Assembly (NCBI RefSeq): GCF_022179185.1
Contig: NZ_BPQJ01000025.1
Span: 37,268-101,267, forward strand
Direction of reading: 5' to 3'
DNA: 64,000 nt
Source: Methylobacterium frigidaeris
GTDB taxonomy: Bacteria; Pseudomonadota; Alphaproteobacteria; Rhizobiales; Beijerinckiaceae
Under the pieces are notes generated by a model. The model was not told the origin of the DNA and did not search any database. It was given only the letters and a program-made list of their open reading frames with translations. Positions 1 through 10,296 of the stretch are shown here, piece by piece. Numbering within the stretch: position 1 is the first letter of the stretch; every line of letters begins with the position of its first letter. Both the position numbers and the translations under genes were made by a program.

Positions 1-45
1 GCGGAGGAAGCGCGCACGCTGAACGACCTGCCTCCGCAATTCTGA
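1..45 (+). CDS. C-terminal end of an unidentified protein (partial)
   Basis: The first 45 bases read without interruption as 14 codons and a TGA (residues AEEARTLNDLPPQF). The sequence is too short to assign to a family. It lies about 200 bases upstream of the alpha/beta hydrolase gene on the same strand, so it may be the last part of a preceding gene. The codons have the G/C-rich third positions expected here, but this is weak evidence. Bases 46-248 hold no gene I can support. Confidence 0.3.
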   Translation, partial: AEEARTLNDLPPQF

Positions 46-248
46 ATTCTCCCTCCCCTGTCCCGGGCGCGTGGAGCGTCAGCGGAATGCGGTCCGGGAG
101 CCAGCAGAGAACTTCGCGAAGCGTCCGTATGCCTGCAACGATGCAGCACACAGAGCCGCTTCGCGGCGAGTCCTTGCGCCGGCTTCCGGATCTCCTTCCA
201 CTCCGGTTCAGTCGTCCGGGAAAGAGGACCGACACAGGACGGTCAATC

Positions 249-1127
249 ATGAAGATCACGACCAGGGACGGCGTGGCGCTCCACGTCGAGGAAGCCGGGG
301 AAGGTACCCCGATCCTGTTCATCCACGAATTCGGCGGCAACCACGCGAGTTGGGAGCCGCAGCTCCAGTATTTCAGCCGCCGCCACCGCTGCATCACCTA
401 CGCGGCGCGGGGCTACCCGCCGTCCGACGTGCCGGAGAGCCTCGACGCCTATTCCCAGGCCATCGCCGCCGACGACGCGGTCGCGGTGCTCGACGGGCTC
501 GGGCTCGACAAGGCGCACATCGTCGGCCTGTCGATGGGCGGGTTCTGCACCGTCCATGTCGGCCTGCGATACCCGGAACGCGCCCTGTCGCTGACGGTCG
601 CGGGGGCCGGCTACGGCTGCGAGAAGGAGTTCGAGGAGTACTTTCGCGGGGTCTCCCTCGAAGTCGCCGACAACTTCGAGCGCAAGGGCGCCCAGGAATT
701 CTCGAAGATCTACGCGCTGGGCGCGAGCCGGGTGCAGTTCCAGAACAAGGATCCCCGCGGCTGGCAGGTCTTCGCCGACCGGCTCGCCACCCACTCGGAC
801 AAGGGGGCGGCGATGACCATGCGCGGCGTCCAGGCCCGCCGGCCGTCCTTCTACGACCTCGCGGACGAATTGAAGCGGATGGCGGTGCCGACCCTGGTGG
901 TGGTCGGCGACGAGGACGACCACTGCCTGCAGCCCGGAATCTTCCTGAAGAAGACGATCCCCGCCTGCGGACTCTCGGTGTTCCCGAAGACCGGCCACAC
1001 CCTGAACCTCGAGGAGCCGGCCGCCTTCAACGCGCTGCTGGCCGAGTTCATCGCCCAGGTCGAGGCCGGGCGCTGGCTGCCCCGCGATCCGCGGGCGCTG
1101 CCGGGCCAGATCATGCGGACGAGCTAG
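249..1127 (+). CDS. alpha/beta-fold hydrolase
   Basis: This 292-residue protein is a single-domain alpha/beta hydrolase of the 3-oxoadipate enol-lactonase/haloperoxidase type. It has an oxyanion-region HEFGG near residue 26, the nucleophile elbow GLSMGG with Ser95, an acidic residue in GDEDD (about 221-224) and the catalytic His250 in KTGH. I chose ATG 249 because the fold begins there; an in-frame ATG at 87 would add a 54-residue arginine-rich leader with no domain. The stop lies three bases before the amidase gene, so the two are almost certainly co-transcribed. The substrate is unknown, but an amidase and a cupin as partners suggest breakdown of a nitrogen-containing small molecule. Confidence 0.88.
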   Translation: MKITTRDGVALHVEEAGEGTPILFIHEFGGNHASWEPQLQYFSRRHRCITYAARGYPPSDVPESLDAYSQAIAADDAVAVLDGLGLDKAHIVGLSMGGFCTVHVGLRYPERALSLTVAGAGYGCEKEFEEYFRGVSLEVADNFERKGAQEFSKIYALGASRVQFQNKDPRGWQVFADRLATHSDKGAAMTMRGVQARRPSFYDLADELKRMAVPTLVVVGDEDDHCLQPGIFLKKTIPACGLSVFPKTGHTLNLEEPAAFNALLAEFIAQVEAGRWLPRDPRALPGQIMRTS

Positions 1128-1130
1128 GCC

Positions 1131-2393
1131 ATGTCCACCCCCGATCCCGACCGGCTCTGGCACCGGCTGATGGCGCTCGCCGAGATCGGCGCCATTCCGG
1201 AAGGCGGCGTCGACCGTCAGGCCCTGACGGAGGGCGAGGCCGAGGCGTGGCGCCGCGTCGTCGGCTGGGGCCGCGAGGCCGGGCTGCAACCCGCGACCGA
1301 TGCCGCCGCCAACCTCTTTCTCGTCCTGCCCGGCCGCGACCGCGCGGCTCCGCCGGTCCTGCTCGGCAGCCACCTCGACACCCAGCCGACCGGCGGGCGC
1401 TTCGACGGGGCAGCCGGGGTGCTCGCCGCCCTCGACGCCGTCGCCGGTCTGGCCGCGAGCGGCCGGGTGCCGGCGCGCGACTGCGTCGTCGTCGCCTGGA
1501 TGAACGAGGAGGGCAGCCGCTTCGCCCCCGGCATGATGGGGTCGGAGGCGTTCTGCGGCGTGCGCGACCTCGCGGCGATCCGGGCGGTGCGTGACGCCGA
1601 CGGGATCGCCGCCGGCGACGCCCTCGACCGCTTCCTCGCCGGTTTTCCCGATCTGCCGCGCCGGCCTCTCGGCGGGCCGGTCGGGGCTTACCTCGAGCTC
1701 CACATCGAGCAGGGACCCTTGCTCGAGGCGGCGGGCATCGCCATCGGGATCGTCACCGGCATCCAGGGCAAGAAGACCTATTCGGTGCGCCTCTCCGGCG
1801 CGGAGGGCCATGCCGGCACCCTGGCGATGGCGGAGCGCCGCGACGCGGTGGCGGCCTTCGCCCGCTGCGCCTCGGCCCTCCACCGCGAGGTCGGCGGCCT
1901 CGACCCGGCGATCAAGTTCACCATCGGCCGGGTGCAGGTGGTGCCGAACGCCCCCTCGGTGGTGGCGCGGGAGGTCCGGTTCAGCATCGACCTGCGCCAC
2001 CCCGACAACGCGGTGCTCGACGCGGCCGGCGCCCGGATCGCGCCCCTGTGCCGGGCCGAGGCCGGTCCGTGCGCCGCCACGGTGACGCCCCTCGTCGACG
2101 CGCCCTCGAACGCCTTCGATCCAGGCCTGCGGGATCGGATCGGGCGGGCGGCGGCGGAAATCGGTGTTCCGGCGATGCCGCTCCTCTCGGCCGCCGGCCA
2201 CGATGCCCGCCACCTCGCCGGCCTGTGCCCGAGCGCGATGATCTTCATCCCCTGCCGGGCCGGAATCAGCCACGCCCCGGCCGAGTGGGCCGAGCCGGCC
2301 CACATCGCCGCCGGCGCGGCGGTCCTGGCCCGGGTCCTCGACGACCTCGCCTTCGCCGACACCCTGCCCCTCCCGCCACGAGATCACCGATGA
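1131..2393 (+). CDS. Zn-dependent hydantoinase/carbamoylase-family amidase (M20 fold)
   Basis: The 420-residue product belongs to the N-carbamoyl-L-amino acid hydrolase/allantoate amidohydrolase/ureidoglycolate hydrolase family. Metal-site motifs appear in the usual order: GSHLDT (His81), GRFDG (Asp92), NEEGSRF (Glu126/127), LHIEQGP near residue 190, and GISHAPAEW near the C-terminus. Length is typical for the family (about 410-420). These enzymes hydrolyse the C-N bond of carbamoyl or ureido groups in the cytoplasm, releasing ammonia and CO2. The exact substrate cannot be read from sequence. The gene follows the alpha/beta hydrolase by three bases and overlaps the cupin gene by ATGA, so it is the middle gene of a three-gene operon. 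Confidence 0.9.
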   Translation: MSTPDPDRLWHRLMALAEIGAIPEGGVDRQALTEGEAEAWRRVVGWGREAGLQPATDAAANLFLVLPGRDRAAPPVLLGSHLDTQPTGGRFDGAAGVLAALDAVAGLAASGRVPARDCVVVAWMNEEGSRFAPGMMGSEAFCGVRDLAAIRAVRDADGIAAGDALDRFLAGFPDLPRRPLGGPVGAYLELHIEQGPLLEAAGIAIGIVTGIQGKKTYSVRLSGAEGHAGTLAMAERRDAVAAFARCASALHREVGGLDPAIKFTIGRVQVVPNAPSVVAREVRFSIDLRHPDNAVLDAAGARIAPLCRAEAGPCAATVTPLVDAPSNAFDPGLRDRIGRAAAEIGVPAMPLLSAAGHDARHLAGLCPSAMIFIPCRAGISHAPAEWAEPAHIAAGAAVLARVLDDLAFADTLPLPPRDHR

Positions 2394-3355
2394 CGGAGAC
2401 CTTCGCCCCGGACGACGGCCCCACACCGATCGCGACGACGCCGATCGACATGGCGGACCTGCCGGTCCAGCTGCCGCGGAACCCGGCCGCCCCGGCCGAG
2501 GCGCGGGCGCGGTACTTCAATTCCGGCAACGCCTTCAACATCAAGCTGCCGCCGGTGCCCGGCCGGGTGTTCAGGGACGAGGCCGCCCGGGCGCTCGCCC
2601 CCGACGCGCCGACGGGATTCCTGGCTTGCGACCAGTCCGACGCCATGGCCAGCCCCTTCCCGGCCACCACCCCCTTGATGCTCGCCCGCTACGCCACGAT
2701 CGCGGCGGGCGAGCGCCTCGCCTGCGATCTCGCGGCGACCGGCTCGGTCTGGTTCGTCATCGCCGGCACCGGCGAGACGCAGGCCGGAGCCGAGACCCTG
2801 CGCTGGGGGCCCGGCGACGTGATGTTGCTGCCCGGATGCGCGATCACGCATGTGGCGGAGAGCCGAGCGGTCCTGTGGAGCGTCAGCAACGAGCCGCAGC
2901 TCGCCCACGATGCGTCGCGCCCGCCCGCCGTCCCGGTCGCCGCCGTGCACTATCCGGCGGCCGAGATCGAGCGCCAGCTCGCCGTGATCGCGGCGTCCGG
3001 CACCAACGCCGCGACCTCGGGCCTCGCGCTGATCTTCTCCTCCGACGGGCTCGAGGCGAGCCGCAACATCCTGCCGACCCTCACCCTGTCCCTGAACACC
3101 CTGCCGCCCGGCACGCATCAGCGGGCGCACCGCCACAACTCGGCGGCGGTGACCCTGGCCGTCGCGGGCGAACGCTGCTTCTCCACCGTCGATGATGCCC
3201 GCTGCGACTGGACCCCGTGGGCGACCCTGGTGACGCCGCCGGGCGCGCCGCACTCGCACCACAACGAGGGCGGCAACCGGGCCCGCTTCCTGATCGTGCA
3301 GGATGGCGGCCTGCACTACCACGCCCGCACCATGGGCTTCGCCTTCCTGGAGTGA
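2390..3355 (+). CDS. double-cupin protein, gentisate dioxygenase-like
   Basis: The start codon overlaps the amidase stop (ATGA). The 321-residue protein has two cupin barrels. The N-terminal one (about residues 90-160) is degenerate. The C-terminal one (about 225-300) keeps metal-binding histidines in HQRAHRHNS and GAPHSHHNEG. The arrangement recalls gentisate 1,2-dioxygenase and related two-barrel cupins, but the match is too loose to name an activity. By position it should act on a product or intermediate of the two upstream hydrolases. It is the last gene of the operon; a 308-base gap follows. Confidence 0.8.
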   Translation: MTETFAPDDGPTPIATTPIDMADLPVQLPRNPAAPAEARARYFNSGNAFNIKLPPVPGRVFRDEAARALAPDAPTGFLACDQSDAMASPFPATTPLMLARYATIAAGERLACDLAATGSVWFVIAGTGETQAGAETLRWGPGDVMLLPGCAITHVAESRAVLWSVSNEPQLAHDASRPPAVPVAAVHYPAAEIERQLAVIAASGTNAATSGLALIFSSDGLEASRNILPTLTLSLNTLPPGTHQRAHRHNSAAVTLAVAGERCFSTVDDARCDWTPWATLVTPPGAPHSHHNEGGNRARFLIVQDGGLHYHARTMGFAFLE

Positions 3356-3420
3356 GCGGCTCCCCGGGGTGAGCGGCTCTTGGCCGGCGACTGGGGGAGC
3401 CGCTTGCGCTCGCTGCCGGA

Positions 3421-3473
3421 TCGGCGGAGTTCCGCCGACCCGTCGGCCCGATCGGCAGCTTTCCGCCGGAAAG
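3421..3473 (+). promoter_or_regulatory. two inverted repeats upstream of a sigma-54 promoter
   Basis: Bases 3421-3438 form a perfect 8-bp inverted repeat (TCGGCGGA, two-base spacer, TCCGCCGA). Bases 3459-3473 form a perfect 7-bp repeat (CTTTCCG, one base, CGGAAAG). They lie about 60-110 bases upstream of the -24/-12 promoter, the distance usual for enhancer sites of NtrC-family activators, so they could be DctD-type binding sites. The first could instead be a terminator for the cupin operon. No other feature is seen in the 308-base gap between 3355 and 3664 apart from the sigma-54 promoter. Confidence 0.4.
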
Positions 3474-3531
3474 GTCGAGCTAGCACCGATCTAAGTATCT
3501 GCTAACAAATAGATTTATTATTTCTCTGCCG

Positions 3532-3547
3532 TGGCACCCCGATTGCC
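3532..3547 (+). promoter_or_regulatory. sigma-54 (-24/-12) promoter
   Basis: TGGCAC, five bases, then TTGCC gives the invariant GG and GC doublets exactly ten bases apart, matching the RpoN consensus. It faces the MHS transporter gene, whose ATG is 117 bases further on. A sigma-54-dependent response regulator of the DctD type is encoded just beyond that transporter, which makes control of the transporter by that regulator the simple reading. Confidence 0.7.
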
Positions 3548-3663
3548 ATGGCCCTCCTGCGGCCCGTCGACGCCGTCCGCAGGAGGCCGAAGGCTCCCGG
3601 ACGGTCGCACGGGGCGATCGCGCCCGCATTCCGCGGGACGATTCAAGCTCAGGGAGAACGTCC

Positions 3664-4995
3664 ATGAACACGGCTGCACCCGCGGTGATCGGGGAGATTC
3701 CGGCGCCCACCGAGGCGACGGAGCGGCAGAAGATCAAGGCCATCGTCGCCGCCTCGTCCGGCAACCTGGTCGAATGGTACGACTTCTACGCCTACGCCTT
3801 CACGTCGATCTACTTCGCCTCGGCGTTCTTCCCGAGCAGCAGCCCGACCGGCCAGCTGCTCGCCACCGCCGGCATCTTCGCGGTCGGCTTCTTCATGCGG
3901 CCGCTCGGCGGCTGGATCTTCGGCCGCATCGCCGACCGGCGCGGCCGCAAGTCGTCGATGGTGTTCTCGGTGCTGCTGATGTGCGCCGGCTCGCTGATGA
4001 TCGGCATCCTGCCGACTTACGACACGATCGGCGTGCTCGCCCCGGTGCTGCTCCTCGTCGCCCGCCTCGCGCAAGGCCTCTCCGTCGGCGGCGAGTACGG
4101 CACGGCGGCGACCTACATGAGCGAGATCGCCGGCAAGGGCCGCCGCGGCTTCCTGTCGTCGTTCCAGTACGTCACCCTGATTGGCGGCCAGCTCCTCGCG
4201 GTGCTGGTCGTGTTCGCGCTCCAGCACGTCCTCACCGGTGAGGAGATGCGGGCCTGGGGCTGGCGCATCCCGTTCCTGATCGGCGCCGCGGCCGCCATCG
4301 TGGCGATGATGCTGCGCGGCTCTCTGAAGGAATCCGCCTCGCACGAGACCATGCAGAGCAAGGAGGCCGGCTCGGTGCGGGCGCTGATGCAGCACAAGCG
4401 CGCCCTGCTGATCACCCTCGCCTTCACCATGGGCGGCTCGCTCTACTTCTACACGATGACGACCTACATGCAGAAGTTCCTGGTCAACACGGTGAAGCTC
4501 GACCTCAAGACGGTCTCGACCGTGATGACCCTGGCGCTCGTCGTGTTCATGCTGCTGCAGCCGGTCTTCGGCGCCCTCTCCGACCGGATCGGGCGACGCA
4601 ACAACATGATCCTGTTCAGCGGGATGGCCATGCTCGGCGCGGTGCCGCTGCTCTCCTCGCTCTCGCTGGTGACGAGCCCGTGGGCCGCCTTCGGGCTGAT
4701 CCTGACGGGTCTCGTGATCGCCACCTTCTACACCTCGATCAGCGGCGTGGTGAAGGCCGAGCTGTTTCCGGCGGAGGTGCGGGCGCTCGGCGTCGGCCTG
4801 CCCTACGCCATCGCCAACGCCCTGTTCGGCGGCACGGCGGAATACGTGGCACTCTCGTTCAAGACTTACGGCAACGAGAGCCTGTTCTACTGGTACGTCG
4901 CCGCCATGGCGGCCGTGGCTTTCGCCGCCTCGCTGTGGATGCCCGACACCCGCAAGTACGGCTACCTCGACGGCAACGGCCGGATGAGCGGCTGA
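3664..4995 (+). CDS. MFS transporter, metabolite:H+ symporter (MHS) family
   Basis: The 443-residue protein has twelve predicted membrane segments. It shows the MHS hallmarks: WYDFYAYAF in the first segment, RPLGGWIFGRIADRRGRK in loop 2-3, and GGEYGTAATYMSE in segment 5. This family includes alpha-ketoglutarate, citrate and other carboxylate or betaine symporters of the inner membrane. The start ATG has AGGGAGAA upstream. The gene sits between a sigma-54 promoter and a DctB/DctD-like pair. It therefore probably takes the place DctA has in the classical C4-dicarboxylate system, though the actual solute is not known. A strong hairpin follows the stop. Confidence 0.9.
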   Translation: MNTAAPAVIGEIPAPTEATERQKIKAIVAASSGNLVEWYDFYAYAFTSIYFASAFFPSSSPTGQLLATAGIFAVGFFMRPLGGWIFGRIADRRGRKSSMVFSVLLMCAGSLMIGILPTYDTIGVLAPVLLLVARLAQGLSVGGEYGTAATYMSEIAGKGRRGFLSSFQYVTLIGGQLLAVLVVFALQHVLTGEEMRAWGWRIPFLIGAAAAIVAMMLRGSLKESASHETMQSKEAGSVRALMQHKRALLITLAFTMGGSLYFYTMTTYMQKFLVNTVKLDLKTVSTVMTLALVVFMLLQPVFGALSDRIGRRNNMILFSGMAMLGAVPLLSSLSLVTSPWAAFGLILTGLVIATFYTSISGVVKAELFPAEVRALGVGLPYAIANALFGGTAEYVALSFKTYGNESLFYWYVAAMAAVAFAASLWMPDTRKYGYLDGNGRMSG

Positions 4996-5007
4996 CGCCC
5001 GGATCCG

Positions 5008-5032
5008 GCCGGGACCCCGCGCGGGTCCCGGC
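5008..5032 (+). terminator. hairpin after the MHS transporter gene
   Basis: A perfect 10-bp G+C-rich stem (GCCGGGACCC with its complement) closes a five-base loop, beginning 13 bases after the transporter stop. There is no T-run, so it may be a partial terminator or an mRNA 3'-end stabiliser separating transporter and sensor expression. Confidence 0.5.
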
Positions 5033-5158
5033 CCGGTCGCGAGGCACGGATGCGGACCGTCGGTCCCCGCTTGCGGAGATCGTCCGTCCGAGGCAAGGCC
5101 GAGGGACTGGATCCGCGTTCCCCCGCAGCAAGGCGTCCGGCATGACCCAAGCCCATCC

Positions 5159-6997
<1,839 letters not shown>

Positions 6998-8341
6998 ATG
7001 GTGGCACGGGTGACCCGCGTTCTGTTCGTCGACGACGAGGAGACGGTGCGCGAGGCGCTGCATCAGTGGCTGACGCTCGCCGACTACGCGGTCGCGACCT
7101 TCGAGGCGCCGGAGGCCGCGCTCGCCGAGATCGACGAGCGCTTTCCCGGGATCCTCGTCACCGACCTGCGCATGCCGCGGATGGACGGCCTGACGGTGCT
7201 GGAGCGGGCGCTCCAGCTCGACCCGGACCTGCCGGTCCTCCTCGTCACCGGCCACGGCGACGTGCCGATGGCGGTGGAGGCGATGCGGCGCGGCGCCTAC
7301 GACTTCATCGAGAAGCCCTTCGCGCCCGAGCACCTCGTCGAGGCGATCCGCCGCGCCTGCGAGAAGCGCGACCTCACCTTGCGGATCCGCCGGCTCAGCG
7401 CGAGGACGGACGCGCACGCCATCGAGAGCCGCCTGATCGGGACATCGCGGGCGATGGAGACCCTGCGACGCGAGGTGCTCGACCTCGCCGCGACCCCGGT
7501 CAACGTGGTCATCAACGGCGAGACCGGCTCCGGCAAGGAACTGGTGGCGCAGTGCCTGCACGCCTTCTCATCCCGGCGCGACGGCCGCTTCGTCGCCGTC
7601 AATTGCGGCGCCATCCCCGACACGATGGTGGAGAGCGAGCTGTTCGGCTACGAGGCCGGCGCTTTCACGGGCGCGCTCAAGCGCCGGATCGGCAAGCTGG
7701 AATACGCCCATCGCGGCACGCTCTTCCTCGACGAGATCGAGGCGATGCCGCTCCCCGGCCAGGTGAAGCTCCTGCGCGTCCTGCAGGAGCACCGGGTCGA
7801 GCGGCTCGGCGCGAACGAGGCGGTGGCGGCCGACCTGCGCACCCTCTGTGCCAGCAAGGTCGACCTGCGCGCACAGGCCGAGGCCGGTCTCTTCCGGGCC
7901 GATCTCTACTACCGTCTCGGCGTCGCCTGCTTGCGCATCCCACCGTTGCGCGAGCGGCGCGAGGACATCCCGCTCCTGTTCGAGCACTTCGCCGCCCGGG
8001 CCGCCGAGGAGCATGGCCGCGCGATGCGGCCCTTGAGCGCCCGGCACGTCCAGGATCTCGTCGAGCAGCCCTGGCCCGGCAACGTGCGCGAGTTGCGCAA
8101 CGCGGCCGAGCGCTACGCCTTCGGCCTCGACCGGCTCGGCGCGGCCCCCGACCCGGTGGAGGCCGGGCCGCAGCCGCTGGCCGTACGCATCGAGACCTAC
8201 GAGCGGGGACTGATCGAGCAGGCCCTGCAGCAGACGCAAGGCAACATCGCGGAGACGATGCGACTCCTGGACCTGCCGCGCCGCACCCTCAACGAGAAGA
8301 TGCAGCGTTACGGCCTCAGCCGCGGCGACTTCATCGGCTAG
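6998..8341 (+). CDS. dctD: DctD-like sigma-54-dependent response regulator
   Basis: The 447-residue protein has three domains. The receiver domain (about 5-120) carries phospho-acceptor Asp56 in VTDLRMP. The AAA+ domain (about 143-385) has Walker A GETGSGKE near 174, the sigma-54 contact loop GAFTGA at 221-226 and Walker B LFLDEIEA. A C-terminal Fis-type helix-turn-helix lies in the last 40 residues. The order is that of NtrC/DctD activators. It starts on the base after the kinase stop. Its target is most likely the sigma-54 promoter at 3532-3547 ahead of the MHS transporter. Confidence 0.88.
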   Translation: MVARVTRVLFVDDEETVREALHQWLTLADYAVATFEAPEAALAEIDERFPGILVTDLRMPRMDGLTVLERALQLDPDLPVLLVTGHGDVPMAVEAMRRGAYDFIEKPFAPEHLVEAIRRACEKRDLTLRIRRLSARTDAHAIESRLIGTSRAMETLRREVLDLAATPVNVVINGETGSGKELVAQCLHAFSSRRDGRFVAVNCGAIPDTMVESELFGYEAGAFTGALKRRIGKLEYAHRGTLFLDEIEAMPLPGQVKLLRVLQEHRVERLGANEAVAADLRTLCASKVDLRAQAEAGLFRADLYYRLGVACLRIPPLRERREDIPLLFEHFAARAAEEHGRAMRPLSARHVQDLVEQPWPGNVRELRNAAERYAFGLDRLGAAPDPVEAGPQPLAVRIETYERGLIEQALQQTQGNIAETMRLLDLPRRTLNEKMQRYGLSRGDFIG

Positions 8342-8800
8342 TGCATCGACCGACCGCGTTGCAGCCGTTGTCCCGGATCGAGGATGCGCGAGAGGTTGCC
8401 GAGGTTGACCGTCGCCAGCAGGCGGCCTTCGGGCTCCAGTGCCAGGACTGCGGACGGATCGACGGGTGGGATGAGCAGCGTCTCCGAGGGGGCGCCACCG
8501 TGCGGATGCCGAGGTCCGAGGCGACGCGTTCGAGGCGGCGTCCGGAAGACCGCGGTCGTCTCCGTGCCTTCGGTCCTCCGTCATGTACCATCAGGCCGCG
8601 GATACCGCCCGCATCGATGCGGAACCGCGTCGGATGCGCCGCAGGATCATCGGATCACGCCCCCGGCCGCCAGCCCCTCGACCTCCGGGCTCGTCTTGGA
8701 CCGCTCCGGGTTTGCGGGAGGCTCCCCCGTCCGAAGGGATGGCGCCGTGAGGAAGCGAACGGCTCCGCTTCGCCCCGAGCACCGCGACCGGGCCGCTCGG
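8342..8800. other. 459-base gap between convergent genes, possible decayed coding sequence
   Basis: dctD and a minus-strand binding-protein gene converge here. On the minus strand, roughly 8590 down to 8341, there are stretches in two frames that look protein-like (RLERVASDLGIRTV, then ETLLIPPVDPSAVLALEPEGRLLATVNLG further down), separated by a frame change. They may be the relic of one gene. I cannot name its family. No clear terminator or RNA is seen. Confidence 0.25.
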
Positions 8801-10018
8801 TCAGACGAGCCGGCAGGCGCTGCCCTGCAGGGACCGGAACGCTTCGTCGCCCGGCACGGTCGCGACGAGCGAGTACTGGTCCCAGTCACCGGCGGACTCG
8901 GAGGGCCGCTTGACCCTGGCGAGGTACATGTCGTGCAGCATCAGCCCGTCCTTCCTCACCCGGCCGTTCCGAACGTAGAAATCGTCGACGGGCAGCGCCC
9001 GCATCGTCTCCATGACGCGGTCGGCGTCCCGGGTGCCGGCTTCCTGCACGGCCTTCAGGTAATGCGTCGCCTGGCTGTAGGCCGAGGCCTGCAGCATGGT
9101 CGGCATGCGCCCGACCAGGGTGCGGAAGCGCTGCGACCAAGCGCGGGATTCCGCCGTCCGGTCCCAGTAGAAGGCGGTCGCGAGCAGCGTTCCTTGCGCG
9201 ATCGGCAACCCGATGCTGCGCACGTCGGTGTCCATCAGCACCATCGCGGCGACGCGCTGGCCCTCGCGCTGCAGCCCGAACTCCGTGGCCTGCTTGATGC
9301 AGTTGACGGCATCGGCGCCGCCATTGGCGAGGGTGACGACCTTCGCCCCCGAGGCCTGCGCCTGGAGCAGGTAGGAGGAGAAATCGGGCGTGCCGAGGGG
9401 GGCGCGGACGACGCCCAGCACCTTGGCGCCGGCGCCCTGCACCACCTGGGTCATGTCGTTCACGAGCGCGGCCCCGAAGGCGTAGTCCGCCGCGATGAAG
9501 AACCAGCTGTCGCCGCCGTCCCGGACGATGGCCGGGCCGATCGTTCTCGCCATCGCGTGCGAGTCGTAGGTCCATTGCGTGGTGTAGGGCGAGCAGAACT
9601 TGCCGGTGATGTCGGACGAGCCCGGGCTGGTGGCGAGCACGATCTTCTTGCGCTCGGCCGAGAGCTGCATGATCGCGAGCGCGATGGCGGTCGAGGGCAG
9701 GTCGATGATCGCGTCGACGTCCTCCTGGTCGTACCAGCGCCGGGCGATGGCGGAGGAGACGTCGGGCTTGAGCTGGCAATCGGCGGAGACGAGCTTCGCC
9801 TTCTGGCCGAGGCAGGGTCCGAAATCGTCGATCGCCATCTGGACGGACTTCACCAGCGCCGGGCCGCTGATATCCGCGTAGGCCGAGGACAGGTCGCTGA
9901 GCGCGCCGATCGTGACCGGGCCGGCGGCGGCCCGGGCGCCGCGGCCGGACAGGCCCAGGAGGGCGGGCGCGGCGAGGCCGCCCAGCATCGTGCGCCGGGT
10001 GAGACAGGCGTTCGTCAT
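8801..10018 (-). CDS. ABC transporter periplasmic substrate-binding protein (branched-chain amino acid type)
   Basis: The 405-residue product has a twin-arginine leader (LTRRTMLGGLAAPALLGL) ending near ARAAA. A type 1 periplasmic binding fold of the Peripla_BP_6/LivK class follows, starting VTIGALSDLSSAYADISG. ATG 10018 is preceded by AGGAGG at the right distance; in-frame starts further upstream have none. No permease or ATPase gene is nearby, so it is an orphan binding protein. It strongly resembles the protein at 16278-17492 in architecture (SSAY motif after the first strand, conserved QAS/Y..ATHYLKA region), as if both bind related ligands. It lies downstream of a TetR gene on the same strand and next to a CoA-dependent catabolic operon. 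Confidence 0.85.
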   Translation of the reverse strand: MTNACLTRRTMLGGLAAPALLGLSGRGARAAAGPVTIGALSDLSSAYADISGPALVKSVQMAIDDFGPCLGQKAKLVSADCQLKPDVSSAIARRWYDQEDVDAIIDLPSTAIALAIMQLSAERKKIVLATSPGSSDITGKFCSPYTTQWTYDSHAMARTIGPAIVRDGGDSWFFIAADYAFGAALVNDMTQVVQGAGAKVLGVVRAPLGTPDFSSYLLQAQASGAKVVTLANGGADAVNCIKQATEFGLQREGQRVAAMVLMDTDVRSIGLPIAQGTLLATAFYWDRTAESRAWSQRFRTLVGRMPTMLQASAYSQATHYLKAVQEAGTRDADRVMETMRALPVDDFYVRNGRVRKDGLMLHDMYLARVKRPSESAGDWDQYSLVATVPGDEAFRSLQGSACRLV

Positions 10019-10193
10019 GGTTTCCTCCTGCGGAGGCCCGGGACTTGTCCCGCCCGGTGCCCCGATGGCGAACGGCATCACGAGGGGACACCGAACAGAC
10101 CTCCGGCGGATCCAGCCGCATCCGCAGCGGCGGCATGCCCTACCAGGGTCGTCCGTACACCACCACGCCGTCTCATCCTCTGACTTACCCGCA

Positions 10194-10208
10194 AGTATGG
10201 AACATACT
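10194..10208 (-). promoter_or_regulatory. palindrome upstream of the binding-protein gene
   Basis: AGTATG, three bases, CATACT forms a perfect 6-bp inverted repeat in an A+T-richer stretch 176 bases upstream of the binding-protein start. It is a plausible operator, for instance for the adjacent TetR regulator, but no second copy was seen in the divergent promoter region at 10927-11275. Confidence 0.3.
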
Positions 10209-10296
10209 CTGGGGAATTTTCAAGCATCCTTCGAGAGCGATCAGGGGATCGTACCTTCGAGATCCGGCTCGGCCGCCGCGGCGCATGGCGCCGGTC

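Noticed and set aside
243..2426. 727-residue minus-strand open frame over the first operon
   Set aside because: Shadow of the hydrolase and amidase genes; composition is antisense-like and no ribosome-binding site or domain is present.
8384..10183. 599-residue plus-strand open frame opposite the orphan binding protein
   Set aside because: The minus-strand gene has a Tat signal, a strong ribosome-binding site and a binding-protein fold; the plus-strand frame has none of these.
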